A stretch of 41,191 nucleotides of DNA, taken from the NCBI GenBank assembly GCA_013151015.1, contig JAADJA010000116.1, forward strand, positions 1 through 41,191. Direction: 5' to 3'. Shown here in pieces: positions 21,117-30,678 of this stretch. Position 1 is the stretch's first letter; each line of letters opens with the position of its first letter. The translations under genes were made by a program, and so were the position numbers. The notes under the pieces are model-generated. The model did no database searches and had not been told where the DNA came from. It worked only from the letters and a program-made list of their open reading frames with translations. This stretch comes from Chlorobiota bacterium. Its GTDB lineage: Bacteria; Bacteroidota; Bacteroidia; Bacteroidales; JAADJA01.

Positions 21117-23945
21117 TTAGTTTAGAATAATTTTTTGCACTTCCATACGGCCATCAACCGATAAAAAGGAAAAATAAATCCCCTTTCCCAGTTTTTGGCC
21201 GGACTCATTTTTCCCATCCCACAAAATGGAATGTTCCCCGATCTGGAAGTCCCCATCAAGTAAGACTTTTATCTTTTGTCCGTTCATGTTCATAATTTCC
21301 AGTTTAACCTTGGATTTTTCCCAAAGTTTGAACGATATATTGAAGTTGCCATTTGATGGATTGGGATAAATCTTCATCATTCCGGTTTCCTGTTGATATG
21401 CATCATTGATCCCAACTTCTGTCTGCAAATTGACATCCGTATATATCCTATATTCGCCAGCCTCCAAATCAATATTTGAGTTTACGTTTTCAACGTTCAA
21501 TGAATCCCCGTCAAAATAATCGTACCAATATCCGGTGTGCTGGAAATCAGGGTTGACAGAACCTGCCGTAACCCCAAAATTACCGATTACCGCAACATTC
21601 ATACTGCTATGGTTTAAATGGATCGTTTTCATCGCACCTGAAACGCTCAATGTAAAATCATCTGTACGGAAAACGTCATGCTCCTTTTTAAGGTTGATCA
21701 ACCCGCTGTAAACATCAAATACTTTCTTTCGGGCCGGGTTGTCCATATAATCCCAACGGGAAGGCTTGATATCAAGACGATGGTCATCACCCCCAATCGT
21801 TCCAGGGTAGTTAATAAAATAATCGTAAGCCCTTTCACCAAACTGCCACATCATTTTAGGACCGGGAACGGTAAAAAAGAAAGCCCCTGCCAACTCCATC
21901 CTCTGGATTGCCGTTAGCGTATCCTGGATATTATAAGGTCCGGAAGCATTTCCATAATTGATATTTTTTGCCATCAGCCGTTCCTCGTCATGGCTTTCCA
22001 TATAGCCCACGAGGTTTGGATCGTCGAAACCGTGAGCCTTATAGGATATCCTGTAAAAATTGGAGGATGAAACCCAACCCATGGTGGCCTCGTTGTAATC
22101 GAAATTCATGTTTCCCCATGGCATCATCCCATAGTTCGCCAGTACTTGTTCCTCGCTGTCAACAGCAAAATGTTCGAGTGTAATATAGGTATCGGGATTG
22201 ACTTCCCACATGGCATCGGCATAATCTTCAAGGATAGCTATCCTGGATGCATCGTATTGCCCCCACTCGCCCACATCATTAGTGAAATGTTGGGTAAAAC
22301 CTTTAGATAAATCAAAGCGGTACCCATCCACTTTGTACTCTTCCAACCAATGCTTTGTGGCCCTTTTCACAAAATACTTTGTATCGGGGCTTTCGTGGTT
22401 AAAATCAAAGCCAACATTAAAGGGGTGCATAGCAGTTTCGTTAAACCAGGGGTTTTCTGGTGAAGGCTGTCCATATTGCCCGGCATTCGGATCAAAATAC
22501 ATTTGGACTAAAGGACATTGCCCGAAAGCATGGTTAAAAACCACATCAAGGATTATTGCAATGTCATTTTGATGGCAAACATCAATAAACTCTTTCAATT
22601 TGTTTTTTGTCCCATAATATTTGTCAGGGGCAAAAAAGAAAGAAGGATTATAGCCCCAGCTTTCGTTCCCCTCAAATTCCAATATGGGCATCAACTCAAT
22701 GGCATTGATACCAAGCCTTTTCAAATAATCAAGGGTGTCGATCAATGTCTGGTAATTGTGCGTTTCAACAAAATCCCTGACCAGGAGTTCATAAATTACA
22801 AGATCTTCATAAGCCGGAGGGTCAAAATCCTCAACCTGCCATTCATACCCGGGTTCATTTGTCTGGATAACCGAAACAATACCAAAAGTTTTCCCAACGG
22901 GGTAAGGTTTCAGGTTTGGATAGGTTACCGGATCGATCCATGAATCGTTCCAGGGGTCGAGTATCTTTTCGGAATAAGGCTCTGCAACCACCAACTCTTC
23001 ATCGATCAGATATTGGAAAGCGTATTCTTCCCCAGGGTTCAAACCTGTAATTGTTATCCAGTACCTGTTATCACTGTCATCCGGGTTCGCACTTGTCCGC
23101 TTCATTTGCAAATCAGGTGAAATTTGCCAATCGCTAAAATCACCAAAAACATAAACCGAAGTTTTAAAAGGGGCCAGCAATACCAGGCTAACCGTATTAT
23201 CATCAATATAGTTGACACCATTCTCCAGGCCGGCAGGCAATGCTTCAACCGTAACTTCACCGCGCACATAATAATACATGGAATCCATGGCCATTGAAGT
23301 CGCATCCTCTGCCACTACCTTTATCCAATGTTTTGTTCCGGTTTCAGTAGCTGCATTGATCGTTTCGGAAAGCACATTCCCGTTCACCGTTGAAATCAGG
23401 ACATTGTCAACATAAAGGGAAATAGTTTGGGCAGCAGTAGATTCTGCCTCCACGGTAATTTCCCCGTTTGGGTCAACAAAATAGGGGCTTTGGTCGGGTG
23501 TAATTATGCTCACGTTGAGCCCAACCTCATATACTTCTATAAAAATATCGGGGGTGGTTTGGGTAGTGCCATCGGCACTCCTGAACACGAAACACATTTG
23601 GTCGATTTCATCGGTGGACGATGCACCATAGTAATCCCGGATTGTCGGCGTGATTTCCAGTTTGTACAAATTGGCTTCCAACTTTATCAACTGTGGCTGG
23701 GTGGTATTGTTTCCCCATGACCCAATTACATAGTCCCACTGGGCAATCCCATTTACATATAAACCGGTATGTGTATAAAGAACCCCGGAATATCCTTCAA
23801 GGGGCGTGCCTTCGGCGTTAAAATAAACAATTACGGATGTATCGGCCGTTGGCAAGGCCGGATCGGTATAAACTATCTGTGAATTTGATATTGAAGGCAG
23901 AAAGAGACCAAGTGTCAAAACGAGGATCGAAATTGTTTTTTTCAT
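21117..23945 (-). CDS. Secreted GH13 alpha-amylase with T9SS sorting domain
   Basis: This enzyme is predicted to cleave alpha-1,4-glucans outside the cell or at its surface. The 942-residue precursor has a Sec signal (1-22, MKKTISILVLTLGLFLPSIS then NSQ), an N-terminal beta domain (about 24-145), a linker domain, and a CBM48-like domain (about 245-335, with VYVFGDFSDWQ). The GH13 barrel spans about 375-770. All four conserved regions are present: DVVFNH (467-472), GYRFDLSKG (541-549, nucleophile Asp545), ITLEHF (acid/base Glu591) and SHDEE (Asp653). The C-terminus (about 858-942) is a type A T9SS signal, starting KIYPNPSNGNFNI and ending VQKIILN. The ATG at 23945 starts a clean signal peptide. 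Confidence 0.93.
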   Translation of the reverse strand: MKKTISILVLTLGLFLPSISNSQIVYTDPALPTADTSVIVYFNAEGTPLEGYSGVLYTHTGLYVNGIAQWDYVIGSWGNNTTQPQLIKLEANLYKLEITPTIRDYYGASSTDEIDQMCFVFRSADGTTQTTPDIFIEVYEVGLNVSIITPDQSPYFVDPNGEITVEAESTAAQTISLYVDNVLISTVNGNVLSETINAATETGTKHWIKVVAEDATSMAMDSMYYYVRGEVTVEALPAGLENGVNYIDDNTVSLVLLAPFKTSVYVFGDFSDWQISPDLQMKRTSANPDDSDNRYWITITGLNPGEEYAFQYLIDEELVVAEPYSEKILDPWNDSWIDPVTYPNLKPYPVGKTFGIVSVIQTNEPGYEWQVEDFDPPAYEDLVIYELLVRDFVETHNYQTLIDTLDYLKRLGINAIELMPILEFEGNESWGYNPSFFFAPDKYYGTKNKLKEFIDVCHQNDIAIILDVVFNHAFGQCPLVQMYFDPNAGQYGQPSPENPWFNETAMHPFNVGFDFNHESPDTKYFVKRATKHWLEEYKVDGYRFDLSKGFTQHFTNDVGEWGQYDASRIAILEDYADAMWEVNPDTYITLEHFAVDSEEQVLANYGMMPWGNMNFDYNEATMGWVSSSNFYRISYKAHGFDDPNLVGYMESHDEERLMAKNINYGNASGPYNIQDTLTAIQRMELAGAFFFTVPGPKMMWQFGERAYDYFINYPGTIGGDDHRLDIKPSRWDYMDNPARKKVFDVYSGLINLKKEHDVFRTDDFTLSVSGAMKTIHLNHSSMNVAVIGNFGVTAGSVNPDFQHTGYWYDYFDGDSLNVENVNSNIDLEAGEYRIYTDVNLQTEVGINDAYQQETGMMKIYPNPSNGNFNISFKLWEKSKVKLEIMNMNGQKIKVLLDGDFQIGEHSILWDGKNESGQKLGKGIYFSFLSVDGRMEVQKIILN

Positions 23946-23980
23946 TAGAGTATATTTTAGTTTTATAAAAAATGAGTTTG

Positions 23981-23988
23981 CAAAAGTA
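23981..23988 (-). promoter_or_regulatory. Predicted -7 element of the amylase gene
   Basis: The minus strand reads TACTTTTG, an exact TAnnTTTG match, 36 bases before the ATG. It lies downstream of the terminator at 24058-24089, so the amylase probably has its own promoter. Confidence 0.5.
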
Positions 23989-24057
23989 CAAAAAAAGGCC
24001 ATTCCTTTCCGTTCAAAAAAGAGATCGTTTTTCAATAGGCCGTCATAAAATGGAATT

Positions 24058-24089
24058 AAAAAAGGCTGTCCCTGAAATCAGGAACAGCC
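24058..24089 (-). terminator. Intrinsic terminator of the SusE/F-like gene
   Basis: Arms GGCTGTCCCTGA (24064-24075) and TCAGGAACAGCC (24078-24089) pair over 12 positions with one mismatch around a 2-base loop. On the minus strand the stem is followed by TTTTTT. It lies 30 bases after the stop of the SusE/F-like gene. Confidence 0.85.
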
Positions 24090-24118
24090 CCTCTTTTAAA
24101 ATGAATATTATTTATCGT

Positions 24119-27100
24119 TTATTCAACAATCAACTTCTTAACGGCTTTTGCACCGTCTTCGGTCACGATATTCACAAAGTAAATACCCGAATTCAAGCTA
24201 TTGGTATTTACCTTTACAGTATTGCCCGAATCCATGATAGTTTCGGTTTGGGTTGTAATCACACGACCCGAGATATCAAGTACAAGTATGGTAACATCGC
24301 CATTGAACACTTCGTTGTTCAACCTCAGGAACACGTTTCCATTTGTAGGGTTCGGGTACAAAACAACCTGATCGTTGTAATTGTAAACGTCATCTATACC
24401 AAAATAGAACGGGCCACCGGCCAATTGAAGGTCTCCAAGTACACCTGTATTGTTCCAGTTGTCACCGGTCCCATACCAGGTTGTTTGATAATCACGGCCA
24501 ATACCGTTGTCGCTATCGTTGTTACTTAAACTCCAGCCAATGCTCCTGCCTTTTCCGGGGAGGAAGTCAATATTGTCCCAGCCAATACGGACTTCAACAT
24601 TATAACCATCACTTGTTTCGGCCCATGAAGATTCGTAATTGGTAATAGGTACACCGTCAGCTTTTATCCAAAGCTCGGATTGACCTACATAATCCATGAT
24701 CAACTGTGTATCAAAATCGGCGTCATAAGCACCATCTTTATCGTGGTTACCATCAATATACATTTCAATGGCATCATTGTCCCAGGGATTTCCTGAACCC
24801 TCAACAACAGCATCCACTACTTTGACACCAATATAAAAACTACCTTCGTCCCAAAGTGCGCCCCATGTAACAGTGTTATTGTTTGGGCCATCACCCACAG
24901 CAAGGATATTGCTACCATAATCCAGGCTATACTCGCTAAGGTCGCCGTCAACGGTAACCCCACCTTGTGCATATTGTGCCCAAGCTACGGCATCGCCTGT
25001 TGGCACTAATGTAAAACTATATTCACCTGTAAGGCAATCAAAAGTTACACGGTACCTGTTTGCAACACCTGGGATTGCAGGGCCATCAAGAACAGCAGTC
25101 CCCTCAGGGAAAGCATCTGTGCTCCAGGAAACCGTACTTTGGAAATCTTTACGGAAAAACAAATCCATATCCTCAAACAGTTCATAAGTCCCAACATAAG
25201 TTGTGTTCATGTCTGTTGGGTTCCTCAACTCAACATCGCCAATGGTTTCACCATAAAGGCTGATACAACCACATGACAATTGGCCAAACAACAGATCGCC
25301 AAAGCTGGAGGTTCCTTCATAGTTCTGCAATCCACCGTTCCAGGCCAAGGTATATGCACCCCCGTTAAGGGTATCAGGAACACCAAACATTACATCAAAA
25401 CCTATTTGGCTTCCTTCTTCCGGGGTTACCCCAAGATTAGCCCAAGGAATCCCAATCTCTGCAGTAAACCCGGTAAAGTCAGCGGCAACTACAAATCCAA
25501 GCAGTGGAACCATGGTGGAATCACCCTGGATGATTTCGATACCTGCTGCTGAAAACCTCAAATGACAATCAAATTCATCATAAGCACCACCTGACTTATT
25601 CCCATCAACAAATACTTCGCCTATTTCGGTTCCAACCAAAGTGGAATCAACCACACTCATGCCTACATATAAATACTCCTCATTGTAAGTAACGCCAAAG
25701 AAAACCTCGGCAACGTCTTCGGTGGGTGTACCGTCAACAACCTGTGAAACGGGCTGGTTGATGTTCCAGTCATTTTCGTCAAGGTTACCATCTACATTAA
25801 TGGCAAACACTTTGGATGCGATAACGGCATTGCCCAAACGGATGAAATTAAAGTCGCCCGACAAGCAGTTGAAAGTAATCTTGTATTTTCCACCAGGAAC
25901 CTGGATAAGTTGGGTCACATCATGTACACCTGTTCCCATTGGGAAGGTGCCGCCCCAAACATTATCGTTTGTGATTGGCATGGCATCAAGCCTGAACAAA
26001 AGGCTCGTGCTGCTCGTAAAATTGTATTCAACACTAAAATTGCTTGGGTACATGGCATCCCTTACAAGGTAAAGGTCAGTTGGGGGATCACCGCCAACAT
26101 CTGGGTTTCCCCAGTTATTGAAATCACCCACCATCCCTATTTCACCACAAACTGCATCATTTACGACAAAACTATAATCGAGGGTGGAAGCATTAAAAGT
26201 AACATCATATTTACCGGCAAGCAATGGGATATTGGGGCCATTGTCTTCAGCTGTACCTGTTGGCCAGCCACTGTTTCCCCAGTTTACTGACCAGTCATTA
26301 TTTTCACGGAACTTAACCTGAGAATCGGCAAACCATGAACGTGTCAATGTCCACAAGTCGGGATTAACGGCATCCCTGTTCATCGGTACATCACCGTTCC
26401 AATTATTGAAATCACCAATCATACTAACACTTCCTGAAGTGGCCACAAAATTATATTCAGCAGTTGCACAATTAAAAGTCACGATGTAATCAGTGGTCAA
26501 ACCAGTTCCATCAAGAGGCACAAGAATATTTGCACCATCTATTTCACCTGTTCCTGAAGGGAAATCGGCACCGCCCCAGTTTACTGTCCAGTCAGCACTT
26601 TCACGAAATTTCACTTCAATGGTGTCATTTCCATTTTCATCCATATCAGGCGTAAGTGAAAAGATGACCGACCATTCATTTGGGTCATCCGTGTTTCGGT
26701 TCATCGCATAATCGCCTGCCCAACCATTAAACTCACCGATAAGCCCAATAGAACCACAAACAGATTCAAAGTTATACTCTCCGGTTACACAGTTAAAAGT
26801 AACAAGGAAATCAGTGGTATATACATCGGCATCAAGTGGTACCAGAATATTGGCACCATCCATTACCGCAGTTCCAGAGGGAAATGCATCCCCTCCCCAG
26901 TTTACAGCCCAATCCGCACTTTCGCGGAACTTTACTTCAATTGTGTCATTGCCATCATCATCCATAGCAGCTGTCAGGCTAAGAACAACAGAGAATGAAC
27001 TCATGTCATCCATGTCCCTTGTCATTACTATATCACCAGCCCAGCCATTAAATTCACCAATCAAACCTATCGAACCGCAGATCTCCTCGAAATTGTATTC

Positions 27101-27472
27101 GCCAGTTTCACAATTAAATGTGACAAAGTAATCTGTAGTGGCCGTTGAAGCAGTATCAACAGGAACCGGAATATCGCTCCCATCAAGCACAGCCGTCCCC
27201 GAAGGGAATTCTGCAGCTCCCCAATTTACAGCCCAGTCTCCGTTTTCACGAAATTTCATACTTACCATTCCATCAAGTGGATCAACATCATCATTTTTAT
27301 TTAAACTTATGATGGTTGAAAAACTAGATGGGTTCATCGGATCCCGGTCCAAATAATGATCTCCTGACCATCCATTGAACTCCCCGATCAGACTTACCAT
27401 TCCACATTGGCTCATTGCTGAGAACGAGAAAAGGAATGCAGTCATCATTAAAAATAGTACTTTTTTCTTCAT
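24119..27472 (-). CDS. Secreted SusE/SusF-like multi-repeat glucan-binding protein with CBM9-like modules and T9SS domain
   Basis: This is predicted to capture starch or related glucans at the cell surface. The 1117-residue precursor has a Sec signal (MKKKVLFLMMTAFLFSFSAM, then SQ), without a lipobox. Five SusE/SusF-type starch-binding repeats follow at about 23-131, 132-238, 239-344, 347-436 and 442-545, each opening like CGSIGLIGEFNGWAGD. A CBM9-like module (about 550-732, NVDGNLDENDW), a sixth degenerate SusE/F-type repeat (734-823) and a second CBM9-like module (about 827-1020, WDNDAIEMYIDGNHD) come next. The C-terminus is a type A T9SS signal (about 1036-1117, VVLYPNPTNGNVFL to VKKLIVE). 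Classical SusE and SusF are lipoproteins, so this is a different anchoring route. Confidence 0.88.
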   Translation of the reverse strand: MKKKVLFLMMTAFLFSFSAMSQCGMVSLIGEFNGWSGDHYLDRDPMNPSSFSTIISLNKNDDVDPLDGMVSMKFRENGDWAVNWGAAEFPSGTAVLDGSDIPVPVDTASTATTDYFVTFNCETGEYNFEEICGSIGLIGEFNGWAGDIVMTRDMDDMSSFSVVLSLTAAMDDDGNDTIEVKFRESADWAVNWGGDAFPSGTAVMDGANILVPLDADVYTTDFLVTFNCVTGEYNFESVCGSIGLIGEFNGWAGDYAMNRNTDDPNEWSVIFSLTPDMDENGNDTIEVKFRESADWTVNWGGADFPSGTGEIDGANILVPLDGTGLTTDYIVTFNCATAEYNFVATSGSVSMIGDFNNWNGDVPMNRDAVNPDLWTLTRSWFADSQVKFRENNDWSVNWGNSGWPTGTAEDNGPNIPLLAGKYDVTFNASTLDYSFVVNDAVCGEIGMVGDFNNWGNPDVGGDPPTDLYLVRDAMYPSNFSVEYNFTSSTSLLFRLDAMPITNDNVWGGTFPMGTGVHDVTQLIQVPGGKYKITFNCLSGDFNFIRLGNAVIASKVFAINVDGNLDENDWNINQPVSQVVDGTPTEDVAEVFFGVTYNEEYLYVGMSVVDSTLVGTEIGEVFVDGNKSGGAYDEFDCHLRFSAAGIEIIQGDSTMVPLLGFVVAADFTGFTAEIGIPWANLGVTPEEGSQIGFDVMFGVPDTLNGGAYTLAWNGGLQNYEGTSSFGDLLFGQLSCGCISLYGETIGDVELRNPTDMNTTYVGTYELFEDMDLFFRKDFQSTVSWSTDAFPEGTAVLDGPAIPGVANRYRVTFDCLTGEYSFTLVPTGDAVAWAQYAQGGVTVDGDLSEYSLDYGSNILAVGDGPNNNTVTWGALWDEGSFYIGVKVVDAVVEGSGNPWDNDAIEMYIDGNHDKDGAYDADFDTQLIMDYVGQSELWIKADGVPITNYESSWAETSDGYNVEVRIGWDNIDFLPGKGRSIGWSLSNNDSDNGIGRDYQTTWYGTGDNWNNTGVLGDLQLAGGPFYFGIDDVYNYNDQVVLYPNPTNGNVFLRLNNEVFNGDVTILVLDISGRVITTQTETIMDSGNTVKVNTNSLNSGIYFVNIVTEDGAKAVKKLIVE
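25838..27406 (-). repeat. Five tandem repeats of about 320 bases encoding SusE/F-type domains
   Basis: Repeat starts on the minus strand are about 27406, 27079, 26758, 26434 and 26149. Repeats 2 and 3 are closest: both encode CGSIGLIGEFNGWAGD and share GNDTIEVKFRESADW and DGANILVPLD. Repeat 4 is about 15 residues shorter and lacks the Asp-rich loop. Repeat 5 has an extra proline-rich insertion. A sixth, diverged unit lies apart at about 25004-25273. Confidence 0.85.
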
Positions 27473-27639
27473 TTTGATAGATTTTAAATTAGTAAAATAT
27501 TTAATTAAATTTCTGGCTAAAGTACTCATTTTTTCCCCAAGTTGGTCAAAATCCCCAACAAATTAATTTTTTTTAACACAAGTTAAAACTTAAATTCAAA
27601 TAATAAATCGCCTAAATTATTTCCTGTCTTTTTTTTTTC

Positions 27640-27647
27640 TACTTTTG
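27640..27647 (+). promoter_or_regulatory. Predicted -7 element of susC-susD
   Basis: TACTTTTG matches TAnnTTTG exactly, 39 bases upstream of the ATG at 27687. The 214-base divergent gap between the two arms of the locus is AT-rich. It also holds a perfect ATTTAATTAAAT palindrome and a GTTGG...CCAAC inverted repeat that could bind a regulator. Confidence 0.45.
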
Positions 27648-27686
27648 ACTGCTCAATCTATTTACTATGTTTCACAAAAAACTAAA

Positions 27687-30656
27687 ATGATGAAGAAACA
27701 ATTACGAGGAATTTTAAAATTGACCTTATTAATTGCATTTCTGGTTGGCGGCCTGCTCGAAGCACAAGCCCAGGAACGATTGATAAGCGGAACGGTAACG
27801 GATGCGGAATCGGGTGAAACGCTGATTGGTGTGAACATTACTTTTGCAAGTGACCAAAGCCAAGGTACTGTTACCGATATTGACGGGAATTATAAACTTT
27901 CGGTGCCCGATACACTTAAAGCTTTGAGTTTTTCCTATGTGGGCTACAACACTCAAATAATCGAAATTACCTCCACGACAATTAACGTGGCCATGAGCGC
28001 AGGGGAAACTTTGGACGAAATAGTTGTGGTGGGTTACGCCACGCAAAAGGCCAAGGAAGTAACCAGTGCCATTACCAGTGTTAAATCAGAGGACTTTAAC
28101 GATGGGAACATCAACGACCCTATCCAATTGATACAGGGGAAAGTTTCCGGGCTTTCAATATCCAGGCCAGGTGCCGACCCAAACGGAGACTTCACAATCC
28201 GGCTCAGGGGACTTTCCACTTTTGGGGGCAATACACAACCCCTTATTATAATAGATGGTGTTCAAGGAGCATCTTTAAAGTCGGTCGATCCGGAAGATAT
28301 TGCATCCATGGATGTTTTGAAGGATGCTTCCGCCGCTGCCATTTATGGTACAAGGGCCGCTTCGGGGGTAATCATCATCACGACAAAGAGAGGGACCTAT
28401 AAGCCCGGCGAAAAACAATTTAATGTGGAATTCAACTCTAACGTGACAACAGAAAATGTTTTCAGGAAAATAAGTGTCCTATCGGCGTCCGATTATCTTA
28501 CAATGCCAAACAGTACCGATTTTGGCGATGAAACCAATTGGACGGACAAAATAACACGGACTGGGTTTGCCCAGGCTTATGGCCTTGCAGTCAATGGAGC
28601 TTCGGAAACATCAAATTACAGGGTCTCCTTTAATTACCGGTCGGGAAATGGCGTGGTCCTCGGAACGGGTTACGACCAATTGAACGGAAGGATAAACTAT
28701 ACCAAAAAAGCTTTGAAGGATAAACTTACTTTTGACTTTAACCTTTCAACCACATTAAGGAATGAAGAATACAGCCCGGGCGAAGCTTTTGGGTTTGTCG
28801 CCAGGTACAACCCAACCGCACCTACACATGCCAGCGATGATTTCTCAAAAGAATGGGGAGGTTATTTCCAACGTGAGGCTTTTGCCTTTTACAATCCGTT
28901 GGCCGTAATTGAACAAAACACCCTGGAAGGGAGGAAAATAGATATTATCGGAAGCCTGAAAGCAACCTATGAAATCATTGATGGATTAAAAGTAAGCGGT
29001 TTCTATTCCATTAACCAAACCAACAACCTATTTGGGCAGTATTGGAGCAAAAACAGTTATTGGACACCATACGCAACTGCCAGCCATAAAGGTTTCGCAA
29101 AAAAAGAGACATCCGACAATTTCAACGATATATTTGAACTCATTGGTACTTATGAAAAAACCTTTAACAAACTTAAGTTTAAGGTTATGGGTGGATATTC
29201 ATATCAAAACTTTATCAATGAAAGTTTTTGGGCCTTTGGAGAGGATTTCCTTTCTGACGGTTTTTCGTACAATAGCCTTGGTTCTGCTTCAGGGGAAATA
29301 AGCAACAAAGAATCCATGGGCAGCTATAAGAACGGAAGCACCCTAATTGGCTTCTTCGGCAGGGCCACTTTAAATTGGGACGAAACCTATTTCCTTACGG
29401 CAAATTTCAGGCGTGATGGCTCCACTATGTTGGGCGTGAATAATCAATGGGGGAATTTCCCGGGCGTAAGTGCCGGTATTGATATTGCACAAATAGTAGA
29501 TATGTCAGTTGTTGACAGGCTGAAAATACGGGGAAGTTACGGTGTAACAGGAAATTTACCTCCCCAGCCCTATCTATCACAAGACCTTTGGAATGTCACC
29601 AATGAAAACTTTTTTTATAACGGCCAGTACATCCAGGCCTATGCCCCGGTAAGAAATGCCAACCCTGACCTTAAATGGGAAGTAAAAAGAGAAATTGATA
29701 TTGGGCTCGATTTTTATTTGCTCGATTTCAGGCTTGGTGGAACCATTGACTATTATACGAGTACCAGTTCAGATTTAATGCTAAACTCAAGGGTCGCTGT
29801 TCCCCCATTTCCTTCGGAGTGGATGTGGCTAAACCTCGGGGAATTGCAAAACTCAGGTCTTGAATTCGCCATCAATTACAAAGTGATCCAGGGAGATAAT
29901 TTCAAGTGGTCAACCGACTTTAATTTCACAAAATATTTTGCGACCAAGCTCACGAAAATCACAAGTGAGCTGTCGGGAAGCGATGAATTGTTTTATGGTT
30001 ACCTTGGTGCTCCATTCCTAACGGGCGTAAGGACAATCAGACTTGTAGAAGGTGGTAATGTGGGTGAAATCATTGCCCCAATCTATGCAGGTGTTGACAG
30101 CACAGGGGCCATTCAAATCGAAGATATTGATGGGGATGGGGAACAAAACCAGCAAAAAGACGTGAAAGTCGTGGGAAGCGGATTGCCTACGTTCCAACTC
30201 GGCTGGGGAAACACTTTTACCTATAAGCAATTCTATCTGAATTTCTTCCTGCGGGGCGTTTTCGGGCATTCGCTCGTAAACGTAAACAATGCGCGCTACG
30301 GAGTTCCTGTAGTCATGGGCATTCAAAGCGGAATGGAACAGGCACTCGATTACCTTGATGCAACGGATGGCCCTGTATATTCAGATGTGCATGTGGAAAA
30401 GGCAGATTTTGTCAAACTCGACAATTTCGCATTCGGTTATAGTTTCCTTTTCCCTGAAAGCAAGTACTTATCGAAGGTCAAAGTGTACATTTCAGGGCAA
30501 AACCTGTTTACCATCACCAATTATTCGGGAACCGACCCGGAAGTTCGGTACGGCGATGCTTATGGCAACAACAACCCCCTTGCACCCGGGATCGATAGGG
30601 AAAACACCTATTTCAGTACAAGGAGTTTGACATTTGGCGTCAATGTTTTATTCTAA
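27687..30656 (+). CDS. SusC/RagA-family TonB-dependent outer-membrane transporter
   Basis: This is the outer-membrane channel that imports oligosaccharides with its SusD lid, powered by TonB. The 989-residue precursor has a signal peptide (about 1-28, ending LLEAQA) and a carboxypeptidase-regulatory-like domain (about 31-105, with RLISGTVTDAESGETLIGVN). A TonB-box-like DEIVVVGYATQ lies at 110-120. The plug (about 125-235) contains PLIIIDGV, DVLKDASAAAIYGTRAASGVI and ITTKRG, all diagnostic. A long 22-strand-type barrel region follows, ending in SLTFGVNVLF with a C-terminal Phe. susD follows after 22 bases. The adjacent GH13 amylase and SusE/F-like protein suggest alpha-glucan oligosaccharides as cargo. 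Confidence 0.96.
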   Translation: MMKKQLRGILKLTLLIAFLVGGLLEAQAQERLISGTVTDAESGETLIGVNITFASDQSQGTVTDIDGNYKLSVPDTLKALSFSYVGYNTQIIEITSTTINVAMSAGETLDEIVVVGYATQKAKEVTSAITSVKSEDFNDGNINDPIQLIQGKVSGLSISRPGADPNGDFTIRLRGLSTFGGNTQPLIIIDGVQGASLKSVDPEDIASMDVLKDASAAAIYGTRAASGVIIITTKRGTYKPGEKQFNVEFNSNVTTENVFRKISVLSASDYLTMPNSTDFGDETNWTDKITRTGFAQAYGLAVNGASETSNYRVSFNYRSGNGVVLGTGYDQLNGRINYTKKALKDKLTFDFNLSTTLRNEEYSPGEAFGFVARYNPTAPTHASDDFSKEWGGYFQREAFAFYNPLAVIEQNTLEGRKIDIIGSLKATYEIIDGLKVSGFYSINQTNNLFGQYWSKNSYWTPYATASHKGFAKKETSDNFNDIFELIGTYEKTFNKLKFKVMGGYSYQNFINESFWAFGEDFLSDGFSYNSLGSASGEISNKESMGSYKNGSTLIGFFGRATLNWDETYFLTANFRRDGSTMLGVNNQWGNFPGVSAGIDIAQIVDMSVVDRLKIRGSYGVTGNLPPQPYLSQDLWNVTNENFFYNGQYIQAYAPVRNANPDLKWEVKREIDIGLDFYLLDFRLGGTIDYYTSTSSDLMLNSRVAVPPFPSEWMWLNLGELQNSGLEFAINYKVIQGDNFKWSTDFNFTKYFATKLTKITSELSGSDELFYGYLGAPFLTGVRTIRLVEGGNVGEIIAPIYAGVDSTGAIQIEDIDGDGEQNQQKDVKVVGSGLPTFQLGWGNTFTYKQFYLNFFLRGVFGHSLVNVNNARYGVPVVMGIQSGMEQALDYLDATDGPVYSDVHVEKADFVKLDNFAFGYSFLFPESKYLSKVKVYISGQNLFTITNYSGTDPEVRYGDAYGNNNPLAPGIDRENTYFSTRSLTFGVNVLF

Positions 30657-30678
30657 AAATCAAAAAAAACTATATATC

